Assembly: GCA_946699065.1 (NCBI GenBank)
Contig: CAMPDV010000087.1
Coordinates: forward strand, 620,001-684,000
Direction of reading: 5' to 3'
DNA length: 64,000 bases
From: Loxodes magnus
Lineage: Eukaryota; Ciliophora; Karyorelictea; Loxodida; Loxodidae
A program made the position numbers and the translations under genes. Below, one piece after another: positions 1 through 13,200 of this stretch; position 1 is the stretch's first letter, and each line of letters begins with the position of its first letter. The notes beneath the pieces were generated by a model that was given only the letters and a program-made list of their open reading frames with translations, did no database searches and had not been told where the DNA came from.

Positions 1-83
1 TCACTTTTCAAAATATTATCTTTTTTTATCTCAAAGCATACTCCTTAAATCTGAAAGTTATCTTCTTTTCTTACTTCATTTAT

Positions 84-166
84 TCACTTTTCAAAATATT
101 ATCTTCTTTTTCTCAAAGCATACTCCTTAAATCTGAAAGTTTATCTTCTTTTCTTACTTCATTTAT
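84..166 (+). repeat. Representative 83-bp monomer
   Basis: This copy measures 83 bp. The usual cause of the 83-bp length is TTCTTTTTCTC in place of TTCTTTTATCTC, a net loss of one base in the T-rich stretch. A second route to 83 bp is GAAAGTTATC in place of GAAAGTCTATC (for example the copy at 1-83). The 83- and 84-bp classes are interspersed throughout the window. Because 84 is a multiple of three and 83 is not, each 83-bp copy breaks the accidental open frame that crosses the 84-bp copies. Confidence 0.95.
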
Positions 167-247
167 TCACTTTTCAAAATATTATCTTCAATCTCAAAGC
201 ATACTCCTTAAATCTGAAAGTCTATCTTCCTTTCTTACTTTTATTAT
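167..247 (+). repeat. 81-bp monomer variant with a CTTCAATCTC deletion
   Basis: In this copy the T-rich stretch is shortened to CTTCAATCTC, giving a measured spacing of 81 bp. The same rare variant recurs near 2521, 8111 and 24155. The first two lie 2,335 bp apart within a larger duplication, and the one at 8111 is followed by the same CTATCTTCC variant. It is a useful marker for aligning copies. Confidence 0.9.
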
Positions 248-330
248 TCACTTTTCAAAATATTATCTTCTTTTTCTCAAAGCATACTCCTTAAATCTGT
301 AAGTTTATCTTCTTTTCTTACTTCATTTAT

Positions 331-414
331 TCACTTTTCAAAATATTATCTTTTTTTATCTCAAAGCATACTCCTTAAATCTGAAAGTCTATCATCTTTT
401 CTTACTTTTATTAT
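331..414 (+). repeat. Representative 84-bp monomer
   Basis: This copy runs from one TCACTTTT to the next and measures exactly 84 bp. The 84-bp class carries TTTTATCTC, TTTTTTTATCTC or TTTTATTCC before the AAAG. The monomer contains a hidden half-repeat: in the common version TATCTTCTTTT occurs at about positions 17-27 and again at about 60-70, 43 bp apart, nearly half the unit. This copy has diverged at both sites (TATCTTTTTTT and TATCATCTTTT). An AATATT hexamer (SspI site) sits at about positions 12-17 in almost every copy. The length is 8 helical turns at 10.5 bp per turn, and two monomers (168 bp) are close to a nucleosomal repeat. The nucleosome relation is inference. Confidence 0.95.
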
Positions 415-1563
415 TCACTTTTCAAAATATTATCTTCTTTTATCTCAAAGCATACTCCTTAAATCTGAAAGTCTATCATCTTTTCTCACTTCATTTATTC
501 ACTTTTCAAAATATTATCTTCTTTTATCTCAAAGCATACTCCTTAAATCTGTAAGTCTTTCTTCCTTTCTTACTTCATTTATTCACTTTTCAAAATATTA
601 TCTTTTTTTATCTCAAAGCATACTCCTTAAATCTGTAAGTTTATCTTCTTTTCTTACTTTTATTATTCACTTTTCAAAATATTATCTTCTTTTTCTCAAA
701 GCATACTCCTTAAATCTGAAAGTCTATCATCTTTTCTCACTTCATTTATTCACTTTTCAAAATATTATCTTCTTTTATCTCAAAGCATACTCCTTAAATC
801 TGAAAGTTATCTTCTTTTCTCACTTCATTTATTCACTTTTCAAAATATTATCTTCTTTTATCTCAAAGCATACTCCTTAAATCTGAAAGTCTATCTTCTT
901 TTCTTACTTCATTTATTCACTTTTCAAAATATTATCTTCTTTTATTCCAAAGCATACTCCTTAAATCTAAAAGTCTTTCTTCTTTTCTTACTTCATTTAT
1001 TCACTTTTCAAAATATTATCTTCTTTTTCTCAAAGCATAATCCTTAAATCTGAAAGTTTATCTTCTTTTCTTACTTCATTTATTAACTTTTCAAAATATT
1101 ATCTTCTTTTTCTCAAAGCATACTCCTTAAATCTGAAAGTTATCTTCTTTTCTTACTTCATTTATTCACTTTTCAAAATATTATCTTCTTTTTCTCAAAG
1201 CATAATCCTTAAATCTGAAAGTTTATCTTCTTTTCTTACTTCATTTATTAACTTTTCAAAATATTATCTTCTTTTTCTCAAAGCATACTCCTTAAATCTG
1301 AAAGTCTATCATCTCTTCTTACTTCATTTATTCACTTTTCAAAATATTATCTTCTTTTATCTCAAAGCATACTCCTTAAATCTGTAAGTTTATCTTCTTT
1401 TCTTACTTTTATTATTCACTTTTCAAAATATTATCTTCTTTTTCTCAAAGCATACTCCTTAAATCTGAAAGTCTATCATCTTTTCTCACTTCATTTATTC
1501 ACTTTTCAAAATATTATCTTCTTTTTCTCAAATCATACTCCTTAAATCTGTAAGTTTATCTTC

Positions 1564-2471
1564 TTTTCTTACTTTTATTATTCACTTTTCAAAATATTAT
1601 CTTTTTTTATCTCAAAGCATACTCCTTAAATCTGAAAGTCTATCATCTCTTCTTACTTCATTTATTCACTTTTCAAAATATTATCTTCTTTTATTCCAAA
1701 GCATAATCCTTAAATCTGAAAGTCTATCTTCTTTTCTTACTTCATTTATTCACTTTTCAAAATATTATCTTCTTTTATTCCAAAGCATACTCCTTAAATC
1801 TGAAAGTCTATCATCTTTTCTTACTTCATTTATTCACTTTTCAAAATATTATCTTCTTTTATTCCAAAGCATACTCCTTAAATCTGAAAGTCTATCATCT
1901 TTTCTCACTTCATTTATTCACTTTTCAAAATATTATCTTCTTTTTCTCAAAGCATACTCCTTAAAACTGTAAGTTTATCTTCTTTTCTTACTTTTATTAT
2001 TCACTTTTCAAAATATTATCTTCTTTTTCTCAAAGCATACTCCTTAAATCTGAAAGTCTATCATCTTTTCTCACTTCATTTATTCACTTTTCAAAATATT
2101 ATCTTCTTTTATTCCAAAGCATACTCCTTAAATCTGTAAGTTTATCTTCTTTTCTTACTTCATTTATTCACTTTTCAAAATATTATCTTCTTTTATCTCA
2201 AAGCATACTCCTTAAATCTGAAAGTCTATCATCTTTTCTCACTTCATTTATTCACTTTTCAAAATATTATCTTCTTTTTCTCAAAGCATACTCCTTAAAT
2301 CTGTAAGTTTATCTTCTTTTCTTACTTCATTTATTCACTTTTCAAAATATTATCTTCTTTTATCTCAAAGCATACTCCTTAAATCTGAAAGTCTTTCTTC
2401 TTTTCTTACTTTTATTATTCACTTTTCAAAATATTATCTTCTTTTTCTCAAAGCATACTCCTTAAATCTGT
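1564..2471. repeat. Ordinary monomers between the two 28-monomer copies
   Basis: This stretch holds about 11 monomers of the common classes, including several TTATTCC copies. It completes the spacing between the two duplicated blocks. I see no other element in it. Confidence 0.8.
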
Positions 2472-3897
2472 AAGTTTATCTTCTTTTCTTACTTCATTTA
2501 TTCACTTTTCAAAATATTATCTTCAATCTCAAAGCATACTCCTTAAATCTGAAAGTCTATCTTCCTTTCTTACTTTTATTATTCACTTTTCAAAATATTA
2601 TCTTCTTTTTCTCAAAGCATACTCCTTAAATCTGTAAGTTTATCTTCTTTTCTTACTTCATTTATTCACTTTTCAAAATATTATCTTTTTTTATCTCAAA
2701 GCATACTCCTTAAATCTGTAAGTTTATCTTCTTTTCTTACTTCATTTATTCACTTTTCAAAATATTATCTTTTTTTATCTCAAAGCATACTCCTTAAATC
2801 TGAAAGTCTATCATCTTTTCTCACTTCATTTATTCACTTTTCAAAATATTATCTTCTTTTATCTCAAAGCATACTCCTTAAATCTGTAAGTCTTTCTTCC
2901 TTTCTTACTTCATTTATTCACTTTTCAAAATATTATCTTCTTTTTCTCAAAGCATACTCCTTAAATCTGTAAGTTTATCTTCTTTTCTTACTTTTATTAT
3001 TCACTTTTCAAAATATTATCTTCTTTTTCTCAAAGCATACTCCTTAAATCTGAAAGTCTATCATCTTTTCTCACTTCATTTATTCACTTTTCAAAATATT
3101 ATCTTCTTTTATCTCAAAGCATACTCCTTAAATCTGAAAGTTATCTTCTTTTCTCACTTCATTTATTCACTTTTCAAAATATTATCTTCTTTTATCTCAA
3201 AGCATACTCCTTAAATCTGAAAGTCTATCTTCTTTTCTTACTTCATTTATTCACTTTTCAAAATATTATCTTCTTTTATTCCAAAGCATACTCCTTAAAT
3301 CTAAAAGTCTTTCTTCTTTTCTTACTTCATTTATTCACTTTTCAAAATATTATCTTCTTTTTCTCAAAGCATAATCCTTAAATCTGAAAGTTTATCTTCT
3401 TTTCTTACTTCATTTATTAACTTTTCAAAATATTATCTTCTTTTTCTCAAAGCATACTCCTTAAATCTGAAAGTTATCTTCTTTTCTTACTTCATTTATT
3501 CACTTTTCAAAATATTATCTTCTTTTTCTCAAAGCATAATCCTTAAATCTGAAAGTTTATCTTCTTTTCTTACTTCATTTATTAACTTTTCAAAATATTA
3601 TCTTCTTTTTCTCAAAGCATACTCCTTAAATCTGAAAGTCTATCATCTCTTCTTACTTCATTTATTCACTTTTCAAAATATTATCTTCTTTTATCTCAAA
3701 GCATACTCCTTAAATCTGTAAGTTTATCTTCTTTTCTTACTTTTATTATTCACTTTTCAAAATATTATCTTCTTTTTCTCAAAGCATACTCCTTAAATCT
3801 GAAAGTCTATCATCTTTTCTCACTTCATTTATTCACTTTTCAAAATATTATCTTCTTTTTCTCAAATCATACTCCTTAAATCTGTAAGTTTATCTTC
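2472..3897. repeat. 28-monomer duplication, copy B
   Basis: This is the downstream partner of 137-1563, recognised by the same ordered series of rare variants. The ATTAACTTTT variant (an A in place of the C of TTCACTTTT) was seen only in these two blocks. That supports a local and fairly recent duplication rather than chance similarity. Confidence 0.85.
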
Positions 3898-4490
3898 CTT
3901 TCTTACTTCATTTATTCACTTTTCAAAATATTATCTTCTTTTTCTCAAATCATACTCCTTAAATCTGTAAGTTTATCTTCTTTTCTTACTTTTATTATTC
4001 ACTTTTCAAAATATTATCTTCTTTTTCTCAAAGCATACTCCTTAAATCTGAAAGTCTATCATCTCTTCTTACTTCATTTATTCACTTTTCAAAATATTAT
4101 CTTTTTTTATCTCAAAGCATACTCCTTAAATCTGAAAGTCTATCATCTTTTCTTACTTCATTTATTCACTTTTCAAAATATTATCTTCTTTTATCTCAAA
4201 GCATACTCCTTAAATCTGAAAGTCTATCTTCTTTTCTTACTTCATTTATTCACTTTTCAAAATATTATCTTCTTTTTCTCAAAGCATACTCCTTAAATCT
4301 GAAAGTCTATCATCTTTTCTCACTTCATTTATTCACTTTTCAAAATATTATCTTCTTTTATCTCAAAGCATACTCCTTAAATCTGAAAGTCTATCATCTT
4401 TTCTCACTTCATTTATTCACTTTTCAAAATATTATCTTCTTTTTCTCAAAGCATACTCCTTAAATCTGAAAGTCTATCATCTCTTCTTAC
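3898..4490. repeat. Ordinary monomers
   Basis: This stretch holds about seven common monomers linking the 28-monomer duplication to the 15-monomer block. Nothing else is visible. Confidence 0.8.
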
Positions 4491-5190
4491 TTCATTTATT
4501 CACTTTTCAAAATATTATCTTCTTTTATCTCAAAGCATACTCCTTAAATCTGAAAGTCTATCATCTTTTCTTACTTCATTTATTCACTTTTCAAAATATT
4601 ATCTTCTTTTTCTCAAAGCATAATCCTTAAATCTGAAAGTTTATCTTCTTTTCTTACTTCATTTATTCACTTTTCAAAATATTATCTTCTTTTTCTCAAA
4701 TCATACTCCTTAAATCTGAAAGTCTATCATCTTTTCTCACTTCATTTATTCACTTTTCAAAATATTATCTTCTTTTTCTCAAATCATACTCCTTAAATCT
4801 GTAAGTTTATCTTCTTTTCTTACTTCATTTATTCACTTTTCAAAATATTATCTTTTTTTATCTCAAAGCATACTCCTTAAATCTGAAAGTCTATCATCTC
4901 TTCTTACTTCATTTATTCACTTTTCAAAATATTATCTTCTTTTATCTCAAAGCATACTCCTTAAATCTGAAAGTCTATCATCTTTTCTTACTTCATTTAT
5001 TCACTTTTCAAAATATTATCTTCTTTTATCTCAAAGCATACTCCTTAAATCTGAAAGTCTATCTTCTTTTCTTACTTCATTTATTCACTTTTCAAAATAT
5101 TATCTTCTTTTTCTCAAAGCATACTCCTTAAATCTGAAAGTCTATCATCTTTTCTCACTTCATTTATTCACTTTTCAAAATATTATCTTC
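4491..5190. repeat. Block of a 15-monomer spaced duplication, copy 1
   Basis: The order of variants (GCATAATCC at 4619, two TCATACTCC copies, TTTTTTTATCTC followed by ATCATCTCTTC, then ATCATCTTTTC and ATCTTCTTTTC) is repeated 1,253 bp downstream, which is 15 monomers. Similarity fades near 5190, where the T-stretch and CTGTAAG variant differ. Confidence 0.75.
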
Positions 5191-5743
5191 TTTTTCTCAA
5201 ATCATACTCCTTAAATCTGTAAGTTTATCTTCTTTTCTTACTTCATTTATTCACTTTTCAAAATATTATCTTTTTTTATCTCAAAGCATACTCCTTAAAT
5301 CTGAAAGTCTATCATCTCTTCTTACTTCATTTATTCACTTTTAAAAATATTATCTTCTTTTATCTCAAAGCATACTCCTTAAATCTGAAAGTCTATCATC
5401 TTTTCTCACTTCATTTATTCACTTTTCAAAATATTATCTTCTTTTTCTCAAAGCATACTCCTTAAATCTGAAAGTCTATCTTCTTTTCTTACTTCATTTA
5501 TTCACTTTTCAAAATATTATCTTCTTTTATCTCAAAGCATACTCCTTAAATCTGAAAGTCTATCTTCTTTTCTTACTTCATTTATTCACTTTTCAAAATA
5601 TTATCTTCTTTTTCTCAAAGCATACTCCTTAAATCTGAAAGTCTATCATCTTTTCTTACTTCATTTATTCACTTTTCAAAATATTATCTTCTTTTATCTC
5701 AAAGCATACTCCTTAAATCTGAAAGTCTATCTTCTTTTCTTAC
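5191..5743. repeat. Ordinary monomers between 15-monomer spaced blocks
   Basis: These are common monomers, including one TTTTAAAAATATT copy near 5340, which creates a TTTAAA site. No other feature is visible. Confidence 0.75.
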
Positions 5744-6443
5744 TTCATTTATTCACTTTTCAAAATATTATCTTCTTTTATCTCAAAGCATACTCCTTAA
5801 ATCTGAAAGTCTATCATCTTTTCTTACTTCATTTATTCACTTTTCAAAATATTATCTTCTTTTTCTCAAAGCATAATCCTTAAATCTGAAAGTTTATCTT
5901 CTTTTCTTACTTCATTTATTCACTTTTCAAAATATTATCTTCTTTTTCTCAAATCATACTCCTTAAATCTGAAAGTCTATCATCTTTTCTCACTTCATTT
6001 ATTCACTTTTCAAAATATTATCTTCTTTTTCTCAAATCATACTCCTTAAATCTGTAAGTTTATCTTCTTTTCTTACTTCATTTATTCACTTTTCAAAATA
6101 TTATCTTTTTTTATCTCAAAGCATACTCCTTAAATCTGAAAGTCTATCATCTCTTCTTACTTCATTTATTCACTTTTCAAAATATTATCTTCTTTTATCT
6201 CAAAGCATACTCCTTAAATCTGAAAGTCTATCATCTTTTCTTACTTCATTTATTCACTTTTCAAAATATTATCTTCTTTTATCTCAAAGCATACTCCTTA
6301 AATCTGAAAGTCTATCTTCTTTTCTTACTTCATTTATTCACTTTTCAAAATATTATCTTCTTTTTCTCAAAGCATACTCCTTAAATCTGAAAGTCTATCA
6401 TCTTTTCTCACTTCATTTATTCACTTTTCAAAATATTATCTTC
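5744..6443. repeat. Block of a 15-monomer spaced duplication, copy 2
   Basis: This is the partner of 4491-5190 at +1,253 bp, with GCATAATCC at 5872 matching 4619. Its final third, starting at TTTTTTTATCTC near 6104, recurs again near 7442 at +1,338 bp (16 monomers), so this motif occurs three times with a one-monomer change in spacing. Confidence 0.75.
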
Positions 6444-8450
6444 TTTTATCTCAAAGCATACTCCTTAAATCTGAAAGTCTATCATCTTTTCTTACTTCAT
6501 TTATTCACTTTTCAAAATATTATCTTCTTTTATCTCAAAGCATACTCCTTAAATCTGAAAGTCTATCTTCTTTTCTTACTTCATTTATTCACTTTTCAAA
6601 ATATTATCTTCTTTTTCTCAAAGCATACTCCTTAAATCTGAAAGTCTATCATCTTTTCTCACTTCATTTATTCACTTTTCAAAATATTATCTTCTTTTAT
6701 CTCAAAGCATACTCCTTAAATCTGAAAGTCTATCATCTTTTCTCACTTCATTTATTCACTTTTAAAAATATTATCTTCTTTTTCTCAAAGCATACTCCTT
6801 AAATCTGAAAGTCTATCTTCTTTTCTTACTTCATTTATTCACTTTTCAAAATATTATCTTCTTTTATCTCAAAGCATACTCCTTAAATCTGAAAGTCTAT
6901 CTTCTTTTCTTACTTCATTTATTCACTTTTCAAAATATTATCTTCTTTTTCTCAAAGCATACTCCTTAAATCTGAAAGTCTATCATCTTTTCTTACTTCA
7001 TTTATTCACTTTTCAAAATATTATCTTCTTTTATCTCAAAGCATACTCCTTAAATCTGAAAGTCTATCTTCTTTTCTTACTTCATTTATTCACTTTTCAA
7101 AATATTATCTTCTTTTTCTCAAAGCATACTCCTTAAATCTGTAAGTTTATCTTCTTTTCTCACTTCATTTATTCACTTTTCAAAATATTATCTTCTTTTT
7201 CTCAAAGCATACTCCTTAAATCTGTAAGTTTATCTTCTTTTCTTACTTCATTTATTCACTTTTCAAAATATTATCTTTTTTTATCTCAAAGCATACTCCT
7301 TAAATCTGTAAGTTTATCTTCTTTTCTTACTTCATTTATTCACTTTTCAAAATATTATCTTCTTTTATCTCAAAGCATACTCCTTAAATCTGTAAGTTTA
7401 TCTTCTTTTCTTACTTCATTTATTCACTTTTCAAAATATTATCTTTTTTTATCTCAAAGCATACTCCTTAAATCTGAAAGTCTATCATCTCTTCTTACTT
7501 CATTTATTCACTTTTCAAAATATTATCTTCTTTTATCTCAAAGCATACTCCTTAAATCTGAAAGTCTATCATCTTTTCTTACTTCATTTATTCACTTTTC
7601 AAAATATTATCTTCTTTTATCTCAAAGCATACTCCTTAAATCTGAAAGTCTATCTTCTTTTCTTACTTCATTTATTCACTTTTCAAAATATTATCTTCTT
7701 TTTCTCAAAGCATACTCCTTAAATCTGAAAGTCTATCATCTTTTCTCACTTCATTTATTCACTTTTCAAAATATTATCTTCTTTTATCTCAAAGCATACT
7801 CCTTAAATCTGAAAGTCTATCATCTTTTCTCACTTCATTTATTCACTTTTCAAAATATTATCTTCTTTTTCTCAAAGCATACTCCTTAAATCTGAAAGTC
7901 TATCTTCTTTTCTTACTTCATTTATTCACTTTTCAAAATATTATCTTCTTTTATCTCAAAGCATACTCCTTAAATCTGAAAGTCTATCATCTTTTTTCAC
8001 TTCATTTATTCACTTTTCAAAATATTATCTTCTTTTTCTCAAAGCATACTCCTTAAATCTGTAAGTTTATCTTCTTTTCTTACTTCATTTATTCACTTTT
8101 CAAAATATTATCTTCAATCTCAAAGCATACTCCTTAAATCTGAAAGTCTATCTTCCTTTCTTACTTTTATTATTCACTTTTCAAAATATTATCTTCTTTT
8201 TCTCAAAGCATACTCCTTAAATCTGTAAGTTTATCTTCTTTTCTTACTTCATTTATTCACTTTTCAAAATATTATCTTCTTTTATCTCAAAGCATACTCC
8301 TTAAATCTGAAAGTTTATCTTCTTTTCTTACTTTTATTATTCACTTTTCAAAATATTATCTTCTTTTTCTCAAAGCATACTCCTTAAATCTGAAAGTCTA
8401 TCATCTTTTCTCACTTCATTTATTCACTTTTCAAAATATTATCTTCTTTT
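6444..8450. repeat. Monomers including a third partial copy near 7442-7800
   Basis: From about 7442 the monomer order ATCATCTCTTC, ATCATCTTTTC, ATCTTCTTTTC, then an 83-bp copy with ATCATCTTTTCTC repeats that at 6104 and 4852. Near 8111 there is another CTTCAATCTC 81-bp variant, like those at 186 and 2521. The rest are common classes. Confidence 0.7.
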
Positions 8451-8760
8451 ATCTCAAATCATACTCCTTAAATCTGTAATTTTTTCTTCCTTTCTTACTT
8501 CATTTATTCACTTTTCAAAATATTATCTTCTTTTTCTCAAATCATACTCCTTAAATCTGTAATTTTATCTTCTTTTCTCACTTCATTTATTCACTTTTCA
8601 AAATATTATCTTCTTTTATTCCAAAGCATACTCCTTAAATCTGTAAGTTTATCTTCTTTTCTTACTTCATTTATTCACTTTTCAAAATATTATCTTTTTT
8701 TATCTCAAAGCATAATCCTTAAATCTGTAATTTTTTCTTCCTTTCTTACTTTTATTATTC
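8451..8760. repeat. 18-monomer spaced block, copy 1
   Basis: The series TCATACTCC with CTGTAATTTTTTC, TCATACTCC with CTGTAATTTTATC, TTATTCC with CTGTAAG, and TTTTTTTATCTC with CTGTAATTTTTTC then TTTTATTATTC is repeated at about 9957-10266. The measured offset is 1,506 bp (8476 to 9982), or 18 monomers. Confidence 0.75.
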
Positions 8761-9956
8761 ACTTTTCAAAATATTTTCTTCTTTTTCTCAAAGCATACTT
8801 CTTAAATCTGTAAGTTTATCTTCTTTTCTTACTTCATTTATTCACTTTTCAAAATATTATCTTTTTTTATCTCAAAGCATACTCCTTAAATCTGAAAGTC
8901 TATCATCTCTTCTTACTTCATTTATTCACTTTTCAAAATATTATCTTCTTTTTCTCAAAGCATACTCCTTAAATCTGTAAGTTTATCTTCTTTTCTTACT
9001 TCATTTATTACCTTTTCAAAATATTATCTTTTTTTATCTCAAAGCATACTCCTTAAATCTGAAAGTTTATCATCTTTTCTCACTTCATTTATTCACTTTT
9101 AAAAATATTATCTTCTTTTATCTCAAATCATACTCCTTAAATCTGTAATTTTTTCTTCCTTTCTTACTTCATTTATTCACTTTTCAAAATATTATCTTCT
9201 TTTTCTCAAAGCATACTCCTTAAATCTGTAAGTTTATCTTCTTTTCTTACTTCATTTATTCACTTTTCAAAATATTATCTTTTTTTATCTCAAAGCATAC
9301 TCCTTAAATCTGAAAGTTTATCTTCTTTTCTTACTTTTATTATTCACTTTTCAAAATATTATCTTCTTTTATCTCAAAGCATACTCCTTAAATCTGAAAG
9401 TCTATCATCTTTTCTCACTTCATTTATTCACTTTTCAAAATATTATCTTCTTTTTCTCAAAGCATACTCCTTAAATCTGTAAGTTTATCTTCTTTTCTTA
9501 CTTTTATTATTCACTTTTCAAAATATTATCTTCTTTTATCTCAAAGCATACTCCTTAAATCTGAAAGTCTATCTTCTTTTCTTACTTTTATTATTCACTT
9601 TTCAAAATATTATCTTCTTTTTCTCAAAGCATACTCCTTAAATCTGAAAGTCTATCATCTTTTCTCACTTCATTTATTCACTTTTCAAAATATTATCTTC
9701 TTTTTATCTCAAAGCATACTCCTTAAATCTGAAAGTTTATCATCTTTTCTCACTTCATTTATTCACTTTTAAAAATATTATCTTCTTTTATCTCAAATCA
9801 TACTCCTTAAATCTGTAATTTTTTCTTCCTTTCTTACTTCATTTATTCACTTTTCAAAATATTATCTTCTTTTTCTCAAAGCATACTCCTTAAATCTGTA
9901 AGTTTATCTTCTTTTCTTACTTCATTTATTCACTTTTCAAAATATTATCTTTTTTT
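8761..9956. repeat. Monomers with the first 85-bp variant
   Basis: The copy at 9678-9762 measures 85 bp because it has TTTTTATCTC (at 9701), one T more than the 84-bp class. The same variant occurs at 11374 and 12463, each time followed by the same chain of copies: GAAAGTTTATCATC, TTTTAAAAATATT, TCATACTCC with GTAATTTTTTC, then two GTAAG copies. Confidence 0.75.
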
Positions 9957-10266
9957 ATCTCAAATCATACTCCTTAAATCTGTAATTTTTTCTTCCTTTC
10001 TTACTTCATTTATTCACTTTTCAAAATATTATCTTCTTTTTCTCAAATCATACTCCTTAAATCTGTAATTTTATCTTCTTTTCTCACTTCATTTATTCAC
10101 TTTTCAAAATATTATCTTCTTTTATTCCAAAGCATACTCCTTAAATCTGTAAGTTTATCTTCTTTTCTTACTTCATTTATTCACTTTTCAAAATATTATC
10201 TTTTTTTATCTCAAAGCATACTCCTTAAATCTGTAATTTTTTCTTCCTTTCTTACTTTTATTATTC
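9957..10266. repeat. 18-monomer spaced block, copy 2
   Basis: This is the partner of 8451-8760, with the same ordered variants. One difference is GCATACTCC here against GCATAATCC in the first copy. Confidence 0.75.
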
Positions 10267-13200
10267 ACTTTTAAAAATATTATCTTCTTTTTCTCAAAGC
10301 ATACTCCTTAAATCTGTAAGTTTATCTTCTTTTCTTACTTCATTTATTCACTTTTCAAAATATTATCTTTTTTTTTCTCAAAGCATACTCCTTAAATCTG
10401 AAAGTCTATCATCTTTTCTCACTTCATTTATTCACTTTTCAAAATATTATCTTCTTTTTCTCAAAGCATACTCCTTAAATCTGTAAGTTTATCTTCCTTT
10501 CTTACTTCATTTATTCACTTTTCAAAATATTATCTTTTTTTATCTCAAAGCATACTCCTTAAATCTGAAAGTTTATCTTCTTTTCTTACTTTTATTATTC
10601 ACTTTTCAAAATATTATCTTCTTTTTCTCAAAGCATACTCCTTAAATCTGAAAGTCTATCATCTTTTTTCACTTCATTTATTCACTTTTCAAAATATTAT
10701 CTTCTTTTATCTCAAATCATACTCCTTAAATCTGTAATTTTATCTTCTTTTCTTACTTCATTTATTCACTTTTCAAAATATTATCTTTTTTTATCTCAAA
10801 GCATACTCCTTAAATCTGTAAGTTTATCTTCCTTTCTTACTTCATTTATTCACTTTTCAAAATATTATCTTCTTTTTCTCAAATCATACTCCTTAAATCT
10901 GTAAGTTTATCTTCTTTTCTTACTTTTATTATTCACTTTTCAAAATATTATATTCTTTTTCTCAAAGCATACTCCTTAAATCTGAAAGTCTATCTTCTTT
11001 TCTCACTTCATTTATTCACTTTTCAAAATATTATCTTCTTTTTCTCAAAGCATACTCCTTAAATCTGTAAGTTTATCTTCTTTTCTTACTTCATTTATTC
11101 ACTTTTCAAAATATTATCTTTTTTTATCTCAAAGCATACTCCTTAAATCTGTAAGTTTATCTTCTTTTCTTACTTCATTTATTCACTTTTCAAAATATTA
11201 TCTTCTTTTATCTCAAAGCATACTCCTTAAATCTGAAAGTCTATCTTCTTTTCTTACTTTTATTATTCACTTTTCAAAATATTATCTTCTTTTATCTCAA
11301 AGCATACTCCTTAAATCTGAAAGTCTATCATCTTTTCTCACTTCATTTATTCACTTTTCAAAATATTATCTTCTTTTTATCTCAAAGCATACTCCTTAAA
11401 TCTGAAAGTTTATCATCTTTTCTCACTTCATTTATTCACTTTTAAAAATATTATCTTCTTTTATCTCAAATCATACTCCTTAAATCTGTAATTTTTTCTT
11501 CCTTTCTTACTTCATTTATTCACTTTTCAAAATATTATCTTCTTTTTCTCAAAGCATACTCCTTAAATCTGTAAGTTTATCTTCTTTTCTTACTTCATTT
11601 ATTCACTTTTCAAAATATTATCTTTTTTTATCTCAAAGCATACTCCTTAAATCTGTAAGTTTATCTTCTTTTCTTACTTCATTTATTCACTTTTCAAAAT
11701 ATTATCTTTTTTTATCTCAAATCATACTCCTTAAATCTGTAATTTTTTCTTCCTTTCTTACTTCATTTATTCACTTTTCAAAATATTATCTTCTTTTTCT
11801 CAAATCATACTCCTTAAATCTGTAAGTTTATCTTCTTTTCTTACTTCATTTATTCACTTTTCAAAATATTATCTTTTTTTATCTCAAAGCATACTCCTTA
11901 AATCTGAAAGTCTATCATCTCTTCTTACTTCATTTATTCACTTTTAAAAATATTATCTTCTTTTTCTCAAAGCATACTCCTTAAATCTGTAAGTTTATCT
12001 TCTTTTCTTACTTCATTTATTCACTTTTCAAAATATTATCTTTTTTTATCTCAAAGCATACTCCTTAAATCTGAAAGTCTATCATCTCTTCTTACTTCAT
12101 TTATTCACTTTTCAAAATATTATCTTCTTTTTCTCAAATCATACTCCTTAAATCTGAAAGTTTATCTTCCTTTCTTACTTCATTTATTCACTTTTCAAAA
12201 TATTATCTTTTTTTATCTCAAAGCATACTCCTTAAATCTGAAAGTTTATCTTCTTTTCTTACTTTTATTATTCACTTTTCAAAATATTATCTTCTTTTAT
12301 CTCAAAGCATACTCCTTAAATCTGAAAGTCTATCTTCTTTTCTTACTTTTATTATTCACTTTTCAAAATATTATCTTCTTTTATCTCAAAGCATACTCCT
12401 TAAATCTGAAAGTCTATCATCTTTTCTCACTTCATTTATTCACTTTTCAAAATATTATCTTCTTTTTATCTCAAAGCATACTCCTTAAATCTGAAAGTTT
12501 ATCATCTTTTCTCACTTCATTTATTCACTTTTAAAAATATTATCTTCTTTTATCTCAAATCATACTCCTTAAATCTGTAATTTTTTCTTCCTTTCTTACT
12601 TCATTTATTCACTTTTCAAAATATTATCTTCTTTTTCTCAAAGCATACTCCTTAAATCTGTAAGTTTATCTTCTTTTCTTACTTCATTTATTCACTTTTC
12701 AAAATATTATCTTTTTTTATCTCAAAGCATACTCCTTAAATCTGTAAGTTTATCTTCTTTTCTTACTTCATTTATTCACTTTTCAAAATATTATCTTCTT
12801 TTTCTCAAAGCATACTCCTTAAATCTGTAAGTTTATCTTCTTTTCTTACTTCATTTATTCACTTTTCAAAATATTATCTTTTTTTATCTCAAAGCATACT
12901 CCTTAAATCTGTAAGTTTATCTTCTTTTCTTACTTCATTTATTCACTTTTCAAAATATTATCTTTTTTTATCTCAAAGCATACTCCTTAAATCTGTAAGT
13001 TTATCTTTTTTTCTTACTTTTATTATTCACTTTTCAAAATATTATCTTCTTTTTCTCAAAGCATACTCCTTAAATCTGAAAGTCTATCATCTTTTCTCAC
13101 TTCATTTATTCACTTTTCAAAATATTATCTTCTTTTTCTCAAAGCATACTCCTTAAATCTGTAAGTTTATCTTCTTTTCTTACTTCATTTATTCACTTTT

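Larger units (their letters stand above)
137..1563. repeat. 28-monomer duplication, copy A
   Basis: This stretch lines up with 2472-3897 at an offset of 2,335 bp, becoming 2,334 after one 84/83 switch, which is 28 monomers. Shared rare markers are CTTCAATCTC (186 and 2521), GTAAGTCTTTCTTCC (551 and 2886), GAAAGTTATC (about 804 and 3138), CTAAAAGTCTTT (967 and 3301) and two ATTAACTTTT copies (near 1083/3416 and 1251/3585). A few variant positions differ around 330-500. Homology ends at base 1564 against 3898, after which the second copy has extra monomers. Confidence 0.85.
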
